Both the position numbers and the translations under genes were made by a program. Positions 17,565-26,212 of a DNA stretch of 64,000 nucleotides are shown one piece after another. The stretch's first letter is position 1. The number at the start of each line of letters is the position of its first letter. Location of the stretch: positions 4,092,001 through 4,156,000 of the forward strand of contig NZ_CP066801.1 in NCBI RefSeq assembly GCF_016598575.1. Direction: 5' to 3'. The stretch comes from Streptomyces sp. HSG2 (GTDB lineage Bacteria > Actinomycetota > Actinomycetes > Streptomycetales > Streptomycetaceae). The notes under the pieces are model-generated. The model was not told the DNA's origin. It saw only the letters and a list, made by a program, of their open reading frames with translations, and ran no database searches.

Positions 17565-17583
17565 TTAGGTTAGCCTCACCGAA
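17565..17583. promoter_or_regulatory. Iron box (DmdR1/IdeR operator) upstream of bfd
   Basis: TTAGGTTAGCCTCACCGAA matches the 19-bp actinobacterial iron-box consensus (TTAGGTTAGGCTAACCTAA) at most positions, best in the left half. It lies about 45 bp before the bfd start, where Fe-bound DmdR1 would block transcription; bfd should therefore be induced under iron limitation, when ferritin iron must be released. TATGGGTAAGGT just upstream may be promoter sequence. Confidence 0.85.
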
Positions 17584-17628
17584 CGGTCGGGGTGGCGTGA
17601 CCCTGGACCCCGACGGGAGGCGAGCCGC

Positions 17629-17853
17629 GTGTACGTCTGCAGTTGCTTCGGTGTCACCGAGCAGCAGGTGAAACGGCACGTGGAGGATGGGGCCCGCACC
17701 CCTCGCCAGATCGCCTCGGCCTGCAAGGCGGGCACGGACTGCGGGTCGTGCGTCCGTCGCATCCAGGCCATCCTGGGGCGGGGCGCCTGCCCCTGCCCGG
17801 AATCGGTGGAGCGGGAACGACCGATCCTTTCCGGGCTCGACGCCGCCGCCTGA
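17629..17853 (+). CDS. bfd: Bacterioferritin-associated ferredoxin
   Basis: 74 residues of the BFD-like [2Fe-2S] family. The ligands are Cys4, Cys6, Cys38 and Cys41 (CSC and CGSC), in the small all-helical fold. It passes electrons to bacterioferritin so that stored ferric iron is released as ferrous iron. The GTG start at 17629 has GGGAGG about 10 nt upstream. It converges with bfr, its probable partner, and carries an iron box. The C-terminal 20 residues lack conserved features. Confidence 0.93.
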   Translation: MYVCSCFGVTEQQVKRHVEDGARTPRQIASACKAGTDCGSCVRRIQAILGRGACPCPESVERERPILSGLDAAA

Positions 17854-17886
17854 CGCGGGGCGGGTCGTTGTCCGCCCGCTCGCGGG

Positions 17887-18366
17887 TCAGCTGTCCGGCT
17901 GCTCGATCAGCTGCGCGATGTAGAGGGCCTCGCCGAGCTTCTCCAGCAGCTCCAGCTGGGTGTCCAGGTAGTCGATGTGGTGCTCCTCGTCCTCCAGGAT
18001 CGACTCGAAGATGTTGGCGGACGTGATGTCGCCCTTCTCGCGCATCACCCGGATGCCGCGCTTGAGGCGGTCGATCGCCTCGACCTCGATCTGCCGGTCC
18101 GCCTCGAACATCTCCCTGACCGTCTGGCCGACCCGGACGTGGAAGAGCCGCTGGTAGTTCGGCAGCCCCTCGAGGAAGAGAATCCTGTCCGTGAGCACCT
18201 CGGCGTGCTTCATCTCGTCGAACGACTCGTGCCGGGTGTACTTCGCGAGCTTCGTCCAACCGAAGTTCTCCTGCATCTTGGCGTGCAGGAAGTACTGGTT
18301 GATCGCCGTCAGCTCGGCGGTGAGTTGCTCGTTGAGGAACTCGATGACCTCGGGGTCGCCCTGCAT
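17887..18366 (-). CDS. bfr: Bacterioferritin
   Basis: 159 residues, the normal family length. Ferroxidase-centre ligands Glu18, Glu51 and His54 are present, with further Glu/His in the later helices (EAIDR, EDEEHHIDYL), and Met52 is the axial ligand for the inter-subunit haem. It assembles into a 24-mer shell that oxidises and stores iron in the cytoplasm. ATG 18366 has AAGGAG 9 nt upstream. It is convergent with bfd. Unlike bfd I see no convincing iron box before it, consistent with expression when iron is plentiful. Confidence 0.95.
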   Translation of the reverse strand: MQGDPEVIEFLNEQLTAELTAINQYFLHAKMQENFGWTKLAKYTRHESFDEMKHAEVLTDRILFLEGLPNYQRLFHVRVGQTVREMFEADRQIEVEAIDRLKRGIRVMREKGDITSANIFESILEDEEHHIDYLDTQLELLEKLGEALYIAQLIEQPDS

Positions 18367-18546
18367 CGCGGGGCTCCTTCCACGTGGGGAAACAGGCGGC
18401 TCGGCGGCATGATTACATTGCCGACGAAGATCGTCCAGTAAGTCTGGGCTTAGTAAGTAAGGGCATCCTTGGTGGCAGTTGTCGCGGATGGGTGCCTCGA
18501 TCGGCCCGGTGCCGGGGTACCGCCTCCGGTCTGCGAGGATGGTGAC

Positions 18547-19194
18547 ATGGGTCAGCCGGCGGGACGCGGAGCGGGAGAGGGCGGCACCGGGAAGGCGCCC
18601 TCGCCCGCGTTGCCCCCCGGGCAGCGGCCGCAACGCGGCTGGCCCGTGACGCACTACGGACCGGTGCCCAAGTTCCGGCCGGAGCGCTGGGAGTTCCGGG
18701 TCTTCGGGGCCACCGCCGACGGCGACGACCGGGGCTGGACCCACGACGAGTTCACCGCGCTGCCCCGCGCCACGGTCGTGGCCGACCTGCACTGCGTGAC
18801 GAAGTTCAGCATGATCGGATCCGAGTGGGGCGGTGTCCTGGCGACCACCGTCCTCGCCGCGGTCCCGCCCGCCCCCGCCGTCACCCACGTCATGGTGTGG
18901 GCGGAGTACGGCTACAGCGCGAACCTCCGGCTGTCCGACTTCGCCGCCGAGCGCACCCTCTTCGCCGGCCACAAGGACGGCGAGTCGCTGACCGCCGAGC
19001 ACGGCTTCCCCCTACGACTGGTGGTGCCGCACCTGTACGCCTGGAAGGGGCCCAAGTGGGTGCGGGGCGTCGAGTACATGACCGCCGACCGCAGGGGCTT
19101 CTGGGAGGAACGCGGGTACCACAACGTCGGCGACCCCTGGCGGGAGCAGCGGTACTCCTACCAGGAGGAGCCCGGGGAGGGCCCCGAACTCTGA
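18547..19194 (+). CDS. Sulfite oxidase-like molybdopterin-binding domain protein
   Basis: 215 residues. It matches the single-domain oxidoreductase molybdopterin-binding family: YGPVPKFRPERWEFRVFG at the start, the Mo-coordinating Cys in DLHCVTKFS, a WGGV segment, and the ending VRGVEYMTADRRGFWEERGYHNVGDPWREQRY. It probably uses molybdopterin cofactor in a redox reaction; the substrate is unknown. ATG 18547 follows GAGGATGG; an upstream in-frame GTG at 18469 gives an unconserved extension. The first 40 residues are Gly/Pro-rich, with no clear Tat signal, so a cytoplasmic location is likely. Confidence 0.87.
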   Translation: MGQPAGRGAGEGGTGKAPSPALPPGQRPQRGWPVTHYGPVPKFRPERWEFRVFGATADGDDRGWTHDEFTALPRATVVADLHCVTKFSMIGSEWGGVLATTVLAAVPPAPAVTHVMVWAEYGYSANLRLSDFAAERTLFAGHKDGESLTAEHGFPLRLVVPHLYAWKGPKWVRGVEYMTADRRGFWEERGYHNVGDPWREQRYSYQEEPGEGPEL

Positions 19195-19222
19195 CCGCCG
19201 AGGGCCGCGCCCTCGGGGGCAC

Positions 19223-20101
19223 TCACCCGTCGCGCAGCCGCTTCAGCAGGGCCACGTCCGTCGTCTGGCCCTCGGTTCCCCCCGGCGTCTCCACCACGAG
19301 CGGTACTCCCTCGGTCGCCGGGTGCGCGAGCAGGGCGCGGAAGGCCGGTGCCCCGATGTGGCCGGAGCCGATGTTGGCGTGCCGGTCCTTTCGGGCCCCG
19401 ACGACGTCCGCCGAGTCGTTGGCGTGGATCAGCCCGAGCCTGCCCGGGCCGATGGTCTCCTCCATCTCCTCCAGCAGTCGGTGCGCGCCGCCCGGGGCCG
19501 ACAGGTCGTGGCCGGCCGCGAAGACGTGGCAGGTGTCCAGACAGACGCCGAGACGGGGATGGAAGTCCAGGGCGTCGAAGTAGGGTCCCAGGTCGCCGGC
19601 GCGGGAGCAGAGCGAGGCGCCCTGCCCCGCCGTGGGTTCCAGCAGCAGGAGGGGGCCGTCGGCGCCGGTCGCCTCGTCGAGGAGCGGGAGGAGGTGGCGT
19701 CGGACCTGGCCCAGCGCCACCTCCCGGTCCCTGCCGCCGGTCGCGCTGCCGGTGTGCACCACCACTCCGCGCGCGCCGATCCGCGCGCCGCGCAGCAGGG
19801 AGTGACGCAGCGACTCCACGGACCGGGCGACGGTCGCCTCGGTGTGCGATCCGAGGTTGATCAGGTAGGGCGCGTGGACGTAGACCGGGAGCGACGCGGC
19901 CGAGCACGCCTCGCGGAACGCCTCGTCCTGCCGGGGATCCCCGGCAGGGGTGGCCCAGCCTCGGGGGTTGGCGACGAACACCTGGAGGGCCTCGGCCTCG
20001 ATCTCGCGGGCGTGGCGCAGCCCCACGGAGTGCAGGCCGCCGGAGACGGGAACGTGGGCGCCGATCGGGTTCCGGTCGGGGCCGGGCTGGGGACGACTCA
20101 C
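19223..20101 (-). CDS. nfo: Endonuclease IV (deoxyribonuclease IV, AP endonuclease)
   Basis: 292 residues with the Nfo TIM-barrel signatures: GAHVPVSGGL at the start, VYVHAPYLINL, VVHTGSATG, LLLEPTAGQG (Glu zinc ligand), GVCLDTCHVFAAGHD and LGLIHANDSADVVGARKDRHANIGSGHIG. These provide the three-zinc site that cuts 5' to abasic sites in base excision repair. ATG 20101 fits the family. It lies 73 bp after the PASTA kinase gene on the same strand, so they may be co-transcribed, with no obvious functional tie. Confidence 0.94.
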   Translation of the reverse strand: MSRPQPGPDRNPIGAHVPVSGGLHSVGLRHAREIEAEALQVFVANPRGWATPAGDPRQDEAFREACSAASLPVYVHAPYLINLGSHTEATVARSVESLRHSLLRGARIGARGVVVHTGSATGGRDREVALGQVRRHLLPLLDEATGADGPLLLLEPTAGQGASLCSRAGDLGPYFDALDFHPRLGVCLDTCHVFAAGHDLSAPGGAHRLLEEMEETIGPGRLGLIHANDSADVVGARKDRHANIGSGHIGAPAFRALLAHPATEGVPLVVETPGGTEGQTTDVALLKRLRDG

Positions 20102-20174
20102 CCGAGCAGGGTGTCACGCGGGCGGGCGGCGGTCGGCGCCGCCCCCGGCCGGCGCCGACGCGACCCGGGCGGAC

Positions 20175-22127
20175 TCAGCGGATCGTCAGGGTGATCGTGG
20201 AGCCCTCCGGGGCGCGGTCCCCGCCCCGGACGGACTGCCCCCTGACCGTGTCGCCGAAGAGACCGAACAGTCCGCGGTCCTCCTCCACCCGGAAGCCGAC
20301 CGCCTCCAACCGTCGCGTGGCCTCGTCCACGTCGTCCCCGACCACGTCCGGCACCGTGATCATCCGGGGCCCTTCGGACAGCGTCAGCGTCACGGTGTCG
20401 CCCTCGCCGGCCCGGTTGCCGGCCGCCGGCGACTGTCGCGCGACCCGGCCGGCGGCGTGCTCCGACTCGACCCGGTCGGGCGCGGTCTCCACCACCAGTC
20501 CGGCCTCCTCCAGCGCGGCACGGGCCTTCGCCGGATCCTCGCCGGTGACGTCGGGTACCTCGATCGCCCGCCCCTTGCTGACCGTCAACGCCACCGTCGT
20601 GCCCGTCCGCACCTCCGTCCCCGCCGCCGGGTCGGTCGAGATCACGAACCCCTGGGGGACGTCCTCGCTGAACTCCCGATCGACCTCGCCGGGCTCCAGC
20701 CCCTCCTGGCGCAAAAGCGCGCGTGCCCGGTCCGCCTCGGTCCCCGCGAGCGCGGGCAGCGGGACCGTCGGGGGTCCTTCGGAGACGACCAGGGACACCG
20801 GCCGGTCGCCGCGGATCATGTCGCCCACCGCGGGGTTCGTGCCCATGACGGCCCCGCGGGGCACGGTGTCGCTCGGCGCGTAGGCGACCTCCCCGACCTC
20901 CAGGCCCTCCCGCGCCAGTCGCTCGCGAGCCTCGGCCTCGGTCTTGGCCAGCACGGGTGGGACCTGGGTGAACTGGGCGGAGACGACGTACCAGAGGCCT
21001 GTTCCGGTCACGAGGAGCACCAGGGCGGCGACCAGGACCGCCACCTGCCCGCGCCGCGTGCCCGGCGGGCCCCACCGCCCGCGGCCCCGCCGAGTCGGTG
21101 GGCTCGGCGGCGTCTCGATCCGGCGGGTGTGCTGGACGTCTCCGCCCGGTTGGCCGGGTCCGACGCCGGCCACCGGATGGTCGCTCGGACGGACCGGGAC
21201 GCGGGGCAGGACCGTGGTGCGCGCCTCGGCGCCGGCACTCCCCTCGCCCGACCTCGGCGGTGGGGCGGCGTCCAGATCCCCGTCGCCGAGCCGCGCCCGC
21301 GTCTCACGCGCGAGGGCGAGCAGGGCCACCGCGTCGCGGGGGCGGTCGACCGGCGTGCGGGCGGTGGCGGCGGCCACCAGCTCGTCCAGCGCGGGCGCCG
21401 TGTCCGGCGCGACAGCGGACGGCGACGGCATCTCTTCGTGCAGGTGGCGGTAGAGGACCTGGGCGGGGGAGTCGCCCGGGTGCGGCCTGGCCCCGGTGAG
21501 CATCTCGTAGAGGAGGACACCGCAGGCGTAGACGTCCACGCGCGGGTCCACGGAGCCGTTCTCGATCTGCTCGGGCGCGAGGTAGGAGACGGTACCGAGG
21601 ACGGAGCCGGTGGTGTGCGTGACGGTGTCGACGGCCCGGACCAGTCCGAAGTCGGCGACCTTGACCCGGCCGTCGTCCCCGATCAGGACGTTCTCCGGCT
21701 TCATGTCCCGGTGCACGAACCCCGCCAGGTGCGCGGCCCCCAGGGCCGCCAGCACCGACTCCAGGACGTCCAGGGCCGCCCGAGGGCGCAGGGCCCCGCG
21801 CTCGCGCAGGACGTCGCGCAGGGTGCACCCGGAGACGTACTCCATGGCCAGGTAGACGTACCCCCCGGCGGTGCCCTGGTCGAAGACCTGCACGACGTTG
21901 GGGTGGTCGAGACGGGCGACGGACTTCGCCTCGCGGATGAACCGCTCCACGAACGCCGCGTCGGACGCCAGCGCGGGGTGCATCACCTTCAGCGCGAGCA
22001 GACGGTCCAGGCGGGTGTCCACGGCCCGGTAGACCGTGGCCATCCCGCCGACCGCGATCCGCGCGTCGACGCGGTACCTGCCGTCGAGCACCTGCCCGAC
22101 CAGGGGGTCCCCAAGGGTCGTGTCCAC
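20175..22127 (-). CDS. pknL: Ser/Thr protein kinase with four PASTA domains (PknL type)
   Basis: 650 residues. The kinase domain spans about 18-275 with ATP-binding Lys47, HRDMKPEN, ADFG and the activation loop THTTGSVLGTVSYLAPEQ. A Pro-rich juxtamembrane stretch follows, then one membrane helix (about 360-382) and four extracellular PASTA repeats (starting near VPPVLAKTE, VPLPALAGTE, VPDVTGED and VPDVVGDD). PASTA domains bind muropeptides or lipid II, so the kinase probably couples wall status to cytoplasmic targets. In M. tuberculosis PknL phosphorylates Rv2175c, whose homologue lies at 26213 in this window. It resembles S. coelicolor PkaF-type kinases. Confidence 0.94.
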   Translation of the reverse strand: MDTTLGDPLVGQVLDGRYRVDARIAVGGMATVYRAVDTRLDRLLALKVMHPALASDAAFVERFIREAKSVARLDHPNVVQVFDQGTAGGYVYLAMEYVSGCTLRDVLRERGALRPRAALDVLESVLAALGAAHLAGFVHRDMKPENVLIGDDGRVKVADFGLVRAVDTVTHTTGSVLGTVSYLAPEQIENGSVDPRVDVYACGVLLYEMLTGARPHPGDSPAQVLYRHLHEEMPSPSAVAPDTAPALDELVAAATARTPVDRPRDAVALLALARETRARLGDGDLDAAPPPRSGEGSAGAEARTTVLPRVPVRPSDHPVAGVGPGQPGGDVQHTRRIETPPSPPTRRGRGRWGPPGTRRGQVAVLVAALVLLVTGTGLWYVVSAQFTQVPPVLAKTEAEARERLAREGLEVGEVAYAPSDTVPRGAVMGTNPAVGDMIRGDRPVSLVVSEGPPTVPLPALAGTEADRARALLRQEGLEPGEVDREFSEDVPQGFVISTDPAAGTEVRTGTTVALTVSKGRAIEVPDVTGEDPAKARAALEEAGLVVETAPDRVESEHAAGRVARQSPAAGNRAGEGDTVTLTLSEGPRMITVPDVVGDDVDEATRRLEAVGFRVEEDRGLFGLFGDTVRGQSVRGGDRAPEGSTITLTIR

Positions 22128-22253
22128 GCGGGTGAGTGTACGAGCCCGCGACCGTGCCGCGCGGCCGTGCCGACGAACGGTGCCGGTACCGCCGCCGACT
22201 CGTGACCCTTGTCGGAGCCGGCAGCCGGTGCCGGGGTGGGGCCGCGTGGGACG

Positions 22254-23048
22254 TCAGAAGGCGGGCCGCTCCGGATCGAGAGCGGCCCGGCCCGCCGACG
22301 GGGACGACGCCTCCGCGAAGTGCCGGCGCGGAATCCGCCCCGCGCGCCGGGCCAGGCGGCCGGCCTCCACCGCGTGCCGCATCGCCTCCGCCATCACGAC
22401 CGGCTCCTGGGCCCGGGTCACCGCAGAGGCCAGCATCACCCCCGCGCAGCCCAGTTCCATGGCCGAGGCCGCGTCGGACGCGGTGCCCGCGCCCGCGTCC
22501 AGGATCACCGGCACGCCGGCCCGTTCCACGATCAACTCGAAGTTGTGCGGATTGCGGATGCCCAGGCCGGAGCCGATCGGGGAGCCCAACGGCATGATCG
22601 CCGCGCACCCCACGTCCTCCAGCTTCCGCGCCACCACCGGATCGTCGCCGGTGTACGGGAGCACCGTGAACCCCTCGTCCACGAGCGTCTCCGCCGCGTC
22701 CAGCAACTCGACCGGGTCCGGGAGCAGCGTCCGCTCGTCGGCGATCACCTCCAGCTTCACCAGGTCGGTCCCGAGGGCCTCACGGGCCAGGCGCGCGGTG
22801 AGCACCGCCTCGCCCGCGGTGTAGCAACCGGCCGTGTTCGGCAGCACCCGGATGCCGAGCCGGCGCAGGACCGACAACACCGAGCCGCGCACGGACGGGT
22901 CCACGCGCCGCATGGCCACCGTGGTCAGTTCCGTCCCCGAGGCGATCAGGGAACGCTCCAGCACGTCCAGGCTGGGCGCCCCGCCGGTGCCCATGATCAG
23001 TCGGGAGGTGTAGGAGACACCGCCCAGGACGAAGGGGTCCTCGGCCAT
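22254..23048 (-). CDS. thiG: Thiazole synthase
   Basis: 264 residues of the ThiG TIM barrel. It forms the thiazole phosphate of thiamine from deoxyxylulose-5-phosphate, dehydroglycine and ThiS-thiocarboxylate. Markers are VLGGVSYTSRLIMGTGG, the Schiff-base Lys in LVKLEVIADERTLLPD, PYTGDDPVVARKLED, AAIMPLGSPIGSGLGI and DAGAGTASDAASAMELG. It is 3 bp downstream of thiS and the last gene of the riboswitch-controlled thiO-thiS-thiG operon. The C-terminal tail is slightly longer than in most ThiG proteins. Confidence 0.96.
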   Translation of the reverse strand: MAEDPFVLGGVSYTSRLIMGTGGAPSLDVLERSLIASGTELTTVAMRRVDPSVRGSVLSVLRRLGIRVLPNTAGCYTAGEAVLTARLAREALGTDLVKLEVIADERTLLPDPVELLDAAETLVDEGFTVLPYTGDDPVVARKLEDVGCAAIMPLGSPIGSGLGIRNPHNFELIVERAGVPVILDAGAGTASDAASAMELGCAGVMLASAVTRAQEPVVMAEAMRHAVEAGRLARRAGRIPRRHFAEASSPSAGRAALDPERPAF

Positions 23049-23051
23049 CGG

Positions 23052-23279
23052 TCAGCCTCCCTGCACGGCGGTCACGACTTCGACGCGGTCGCCGTCGGCC
23101 AGTGGCGTGGACGCCCATCGGCCACGCGGGACGACGGTCTCGTTGAGGGCGGCGGCGACACCCGTCGGCGCCTTGGTGAGGGTGGCGACCAGTTCGTCCA
23201 GGGCGGTGCCGGGCGGTACCCGGAGCGCCGCCCCGTTGACGGACAGGGTGAGCGGGCGGGTGGCCTTCGAGGTCGTCAA
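23052..23279 (-). CDS. thiS: Sulfur-carrier protein ThiS
   Basis: 75 residues with a ubiquitin-like beta-grasp fold, ending in the required Gly-Gly (VVTAVQGG) that is thiocarboxylated to donate sulfur for thiazole. LSVNGAALRVPPGT and AAALNETVVPRGRW are the family blocks. The start is taken as TTG 23279 because it forms a TTGA overlap with the thiO stop and GGAG lies 8 nt upstream. The TTG start may lower translation relative to neighbours. It is the partner of ThiG, encoded immediately downstream. Confidence 0.93.
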   Translation of the reverse strand: MTTSKATRPLTLSVNGAALRVPPGTALDELVATLTKAPTGVAAALNETVVPRGRWASTPLADGDRVEVVTAVQGG

Positions 23280-24496
23280 CGCGATGTCTCCGGGGTGGCG
23301 GTGTCGAAACGTCTCGGGGTGAAGGGGAGGGCCTCCTGCGGCAGCAGGCCCGTCGTCAGGACGTGGGCCATGACGTCCCCGGTGACCGGGGTGAGGAGAA
23401 CCCCGTTGCGGTGGTGGCCGGTGGCCGCCAGCAGTCCCTCCACCGCGGTCGGGCCGAGCAGCGGGGCGTTGTCCGGGGAGGCGGGGCGCAGGCCGGCCAG
23501 GGTCTCCGTCAGTGGAAGCTCCGTGACGCCCGGGACCAGTTCGTGCGCGTCGCGCAGCAGCTCGTACACGCCGCCGGCGGTCACCGTGGTGTCCCAGCCC
23601 ATCTCCTCGCTGGTGGCGCCCACCACCAGCTCGCCGTTCTCGCGTGGCACCAGGTACACCGGGTTCCCGCGCACCACGGCTCGGACGGTCCGACTCAACA
23701 GGGGCGGCGCGTCGGCCGGCATCGCCAGCCGCAGCACCTGCCCCTTGACGGGGCGCACCGGCGGCAGGGCGTGCCGAGGCACGCCGGCCAGCCGGGCGCT
23801 CGCGCTCCCTCCGGCGAGCACGGTCCGCCCCGCCCGCAGTGTCGCCCCGTCGTCCGTCACCACACCGGTGGCACGATCCGCGTCCATGGTCAGCCGAAGG
23901 GCCCGTGCCCGGTGGAGCGTCACGCCCGCGTGTTCGCAGGCGGTCACGAGCGCCCGTCCCAGGCGCCTCGGGTCGATCTGGTGGTCGCCGTCGACCCGGA
24001 GCCCGCCGCGGACCCCGGGAGCCAGCATCGGCTCCAGGCGGCGGCAGTCCCGGCCGGAGAGCCACTCGGCCGACAGGCCGCAGCGCAGTTGCAGGGCGTG
24101 CAGGTCCCGCAACAGGGCGCGGTCGTCGGCGTCGCGAGCCACGGCGAGCGTGCCGCACCGGCGATAGCCGGGGTCCTGCCCGGTCGCGTCGAGGAGTTCG
24201 GCGGCGAAGGCGGCGTAGCGGCCGGCCGAGGCGAGGTTCAGTGACAGCAAGGTCTCCTCGCCGTAGTGGAGTTCGGTGACGGCGGCCAGCATTCCGGCCG
24301 CGACCCGGGCGGCGCCGCCCCCGGGTTCGGGGTCCACCACGGTGGTGAGGAGTCCGCGCTGTGCCGCCCGCCAAGCGGTGACCAGGCCGATGACTCCTCC
24401 CCCCACGACGACCACGTCCGGAATCCGTCCGGGGGTCGCCGTCGCGCGCGGGGACGCTTCCGACCTCGCGCGCGAGGACGACGATGAAGACGACAT
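23276..24496 (-). CDS. thiO: Glycine oxidase ThiO
   Basis: 406 residues of the DAO flavoenzyme family. After a Ser-rich start, VVVVGGGVIGLVTAWRAAQRG binds FAD; VAAGMLAAVTEL and the late TGHHRNGVLLTPVTGD are typical of ThiO. It oxidises glycine to the imine used by ThiG for the thiazole ring. It is the first gene of the operon, with the TPP riboswitch just upstream of ATG 24496. The stop overlaps the TTG start of thiS by 4 bp. Confidence 0.95.
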   Translation of the reverse strand: MSSSSSSSRARSEASPRATATPGRIPDVVVVGGGVIGLVTAWRAAQRGLLTTVVDPEPGGGAARVAAGMLAAVTELHYGEETLLSLNLASAGRYAAFAAELLDATGQDPGYRRCGTLAVARDADDRALLRDLHALQLRCGLSAEWLSGRDCRRLEPMLAPGVRGGLRVDGDHQIDPRRLGRALVTACEHAGVTLHRARALRLTMDADRATGVVTDDGATLRAGRTVLAGGSASARLAGVPRHALPPVRPVKGQVLRLAMPADAPPLLSRTVRAVVRGNPVYLVPRENGELVVGATSEEMGWDTTVTAGGVYELLRDAHELVPGVTELPLTETLAGLRPASPDNAPLLGPTAVEGLLAATGHHRNGVLLTPVTGDVMAHVLTTGLLPQEALPFTPRRFDTATPETSR

Positions 24497-24506
24497 GGGT
24501 GTCCAG

Positions 24507-24600
24507 CCCCTCCCTTCGCCGGCATGACCCGGATCAGGTGCGTACGGTCGGAGGCCGCCAGCCTCCCTCTCAGCCCGGTGCGTCCGGGCTCCCGCGAGTG
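24507..24600 (-). promoter_or_regulatory. TPP riboswitch (THI element) controlling thiO-thiS-thiG
   Basis: Read on the minus strand, the stretch has the TPP aptamer signatures: GGGCTGAGAGGGAGGC (P2/J2-3 with the conserved CUGAGA), then CCTGATCCGGGTCATGCCGG (the CUGAUC.GG..AUGCCGGCGAAGGGAG arm) ending GAAGGGAG. It ends about 10 nt before ATG 24496, with the GAAGGGAGG end close to the thiO ribosome-binding region. That suggests ligand-dependent blocking of translation, as in other actinobacterial THI elements. Confidence 0.96.
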
Positions 24601-24826
24601 CTCTACCGTGGCCACCCTAGCCGTTGGCCCCGCTCGTCGGTAAGGGAGTGCCCCTCATGGCCCGTTCGTCGCACGGACTCCTCCCCGCGGCCGATCGGCC
24701 GCACGGGAGCCCGGGACCCCGCACTCCCCTCGCCGGCCGCGCGTCGGCGGGGGCCTCGGGCATCCCGGGCCGTCACTCGGCGGGGTGTTGCCGTCCGGCG
24801 CCGGGTCTCCTCTCCGGAGCGATCCG

Positions 24827-26041
24827 TTGAGCGGGCGTCCGGAGCGGGTGGTCGTGGTCGGAGCGGGCATGGCCGGGGTGCGGACGGCGGTGGCCCTCCG
24901 TGAGGGGGGCTTTCGCGGGGACGTCACGCTGATCGGCGCCGAGCCGCATCGACCCTACGATCGTCCGCCGCTGTCCAAGGCCGTCCTGTCGGGCGGTGCG
25001 GAGGGGGCGGCCTTCGACGTCGACTTCGAGGCCCTGGCGATCGACCTGCGACTGGGCCGCGAGGCGCTCGGCGTCCGGGTCGACGACCACGTGCTGGAAA
25101 CCGACGGGGGCCCCGTTCCCTACGACGTCCTCGTGTTGGCGACCGGGGCGAGGGCCGCCCGCCTGCCCGGCACCGACGGCGTCCCGGACGTACACCTGCT
25201 GCGGACCCTCGACGACGCCGAGCGCCTTCGGCCGGTCCTCGCCGCCCGCCACGACGTCGTCGTGGTCGGCGCCGGCTGGATCGGCGCCGAGTTCGCCACC
25301 GCCGCGCGCGAGGCGGGATGCGAGGTGACCGTCCTGGAGGCGGCGGACCACCCGCTGGCCGAGGTGCTCCCCGCCGAGGTGGCCGCGCCGATGGCCGACT
25401 GGTACGCGCGTGCCGGGGCGGTGTTGCGGACCGGGGCCCGGGTCGCCCGCGTCGAGCCCGGGACGGTGGTCCTCGGGGACGGCACCCGGGTGGCCGCCCG
25501 GGCGGTGGTGGTCGGGATCGGAGCACGTCCGGCCACCGATTGGCTGACCGGATCCGGGATCGCGTTGGGCGGGCGGGGCGAGGTGACGGCGGACGATCGG
25601 CTGCGCGCGAGCGCGCCGGACGTGTACGCGGTCGGCGACTGCGTCTCCTTTCCCTCCGCCCGCTTCGGCGAGCGGTTGTCCGTGCACCACTGGGACAACG
25701 CGCTCCAAGGGCCGACGACCGTCGCCGCGGGCATCCTCGCCGACACGCGGGACGCGGCCCCCGCCTACGACCCCGTCCCGTACTTCTGGTCGGAGCAGTT
25801 CGGCCGGTACGTCCAGTACGCCGGCCACCACACGCCGGACGACACCCCGCTGTGGCGGGGCGATCCGTCCGACGACGCGTGGACGGTCTGCTGGACGCGC
25901 GGGGAGCGTCTGGTCGCGGTCCTCGCCGTGGGGCGCCCCCGGGATCTGGCCCAGGGGCGGCGCCTCATCGCCTCCTCCTCACGCGTGGTCCCGGGTGTCC
26001 TCGCCGATCCGGCCACGCAGCTGAAGGCCGCGGCCCGCTGA
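24827..26041 (+). CDS. FAD-dependent NAD(P)H oxidoreductase (ferredoxin/rubredoxin reductase-like)
   Basis: 404 residues. An FAD site (VVVVGAGMAGVRTAVALRE) and an NAD(P)H site (VVVVGAGWIGAEFATAARE) are spaced as in the pyridine nucleotide-disulfide family. RPPLSKAVLSGG and VYAVGDCVSFPS are typical of ferredoxin-reductase-like members, and a Reductase_C-type C-terminus begins near VPYFWSEQFG. No redox-active CxxC pair is present. TTG 24827 has CCGGAG 7 nt upstream; GTG 24785 is the alternative. It is divergent from the thiamine operon across the riboswitch leader. The electron partner is unknown. Confidence 0.9.
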   Translation: MSGRPERVVVVGAGMAGVRTAVALREGGFRGDVTLIGAEPHRPYDRPPLSKAVLSGGAEGAAFDVDFEALAIDLRLGREALGVRVDDHVLETDGGPVPYDVLVLATGARAARLPGTDGVPDVHLLRTLDDAERLRPVLAARHDVVVVGAGWIGAEFATAAREAGCEVTVLEAADHPLAEVLPAEVAAPMADWYARAGAVLRTGARVARVEPGTVVLGDGTRVAARAVVVGIGARPATDWLTGSGIALGGRGEVTADDRLRASAPDVYAVGDCVSFPSARFGERLSVHHWDNALQGPTTVAAGILADTRDAAPAYDPVPYFWSEQFGRYVQYAGHHTPDDTPLWRGDPSDDAWTVCWTRGERLVAVLAVGRPRDLAQGRRLIASSSRVVPGVLADPATQLKAAAR

Positions 26042-26212
26042 AGGCCGCTGCCGGGGCCGACTCGGGCGAGCCGCGACACGGGGCCCGGGCGGCGCTCGGG
26101 CCGTCGGGCGGTCGCGAGCCGGCTGCCCGTCGGGGCCACCGATGGCGTGACGTCCCGCCGCCTCGGCAGGGTCCGGTTTCCGACTGTCGGCGCCGGATGG
26201 CAGTCTGGGGGC

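Noticed and set aside
18420..18480. Possible iron box upstream of bfr (TTACTTACTAAGCCCAGAC on the minus strand)
   Set aside because: Too few matches to the IdeR/DmdR1 consensus and no dyad symmetry, in contrast to the site before bfd.
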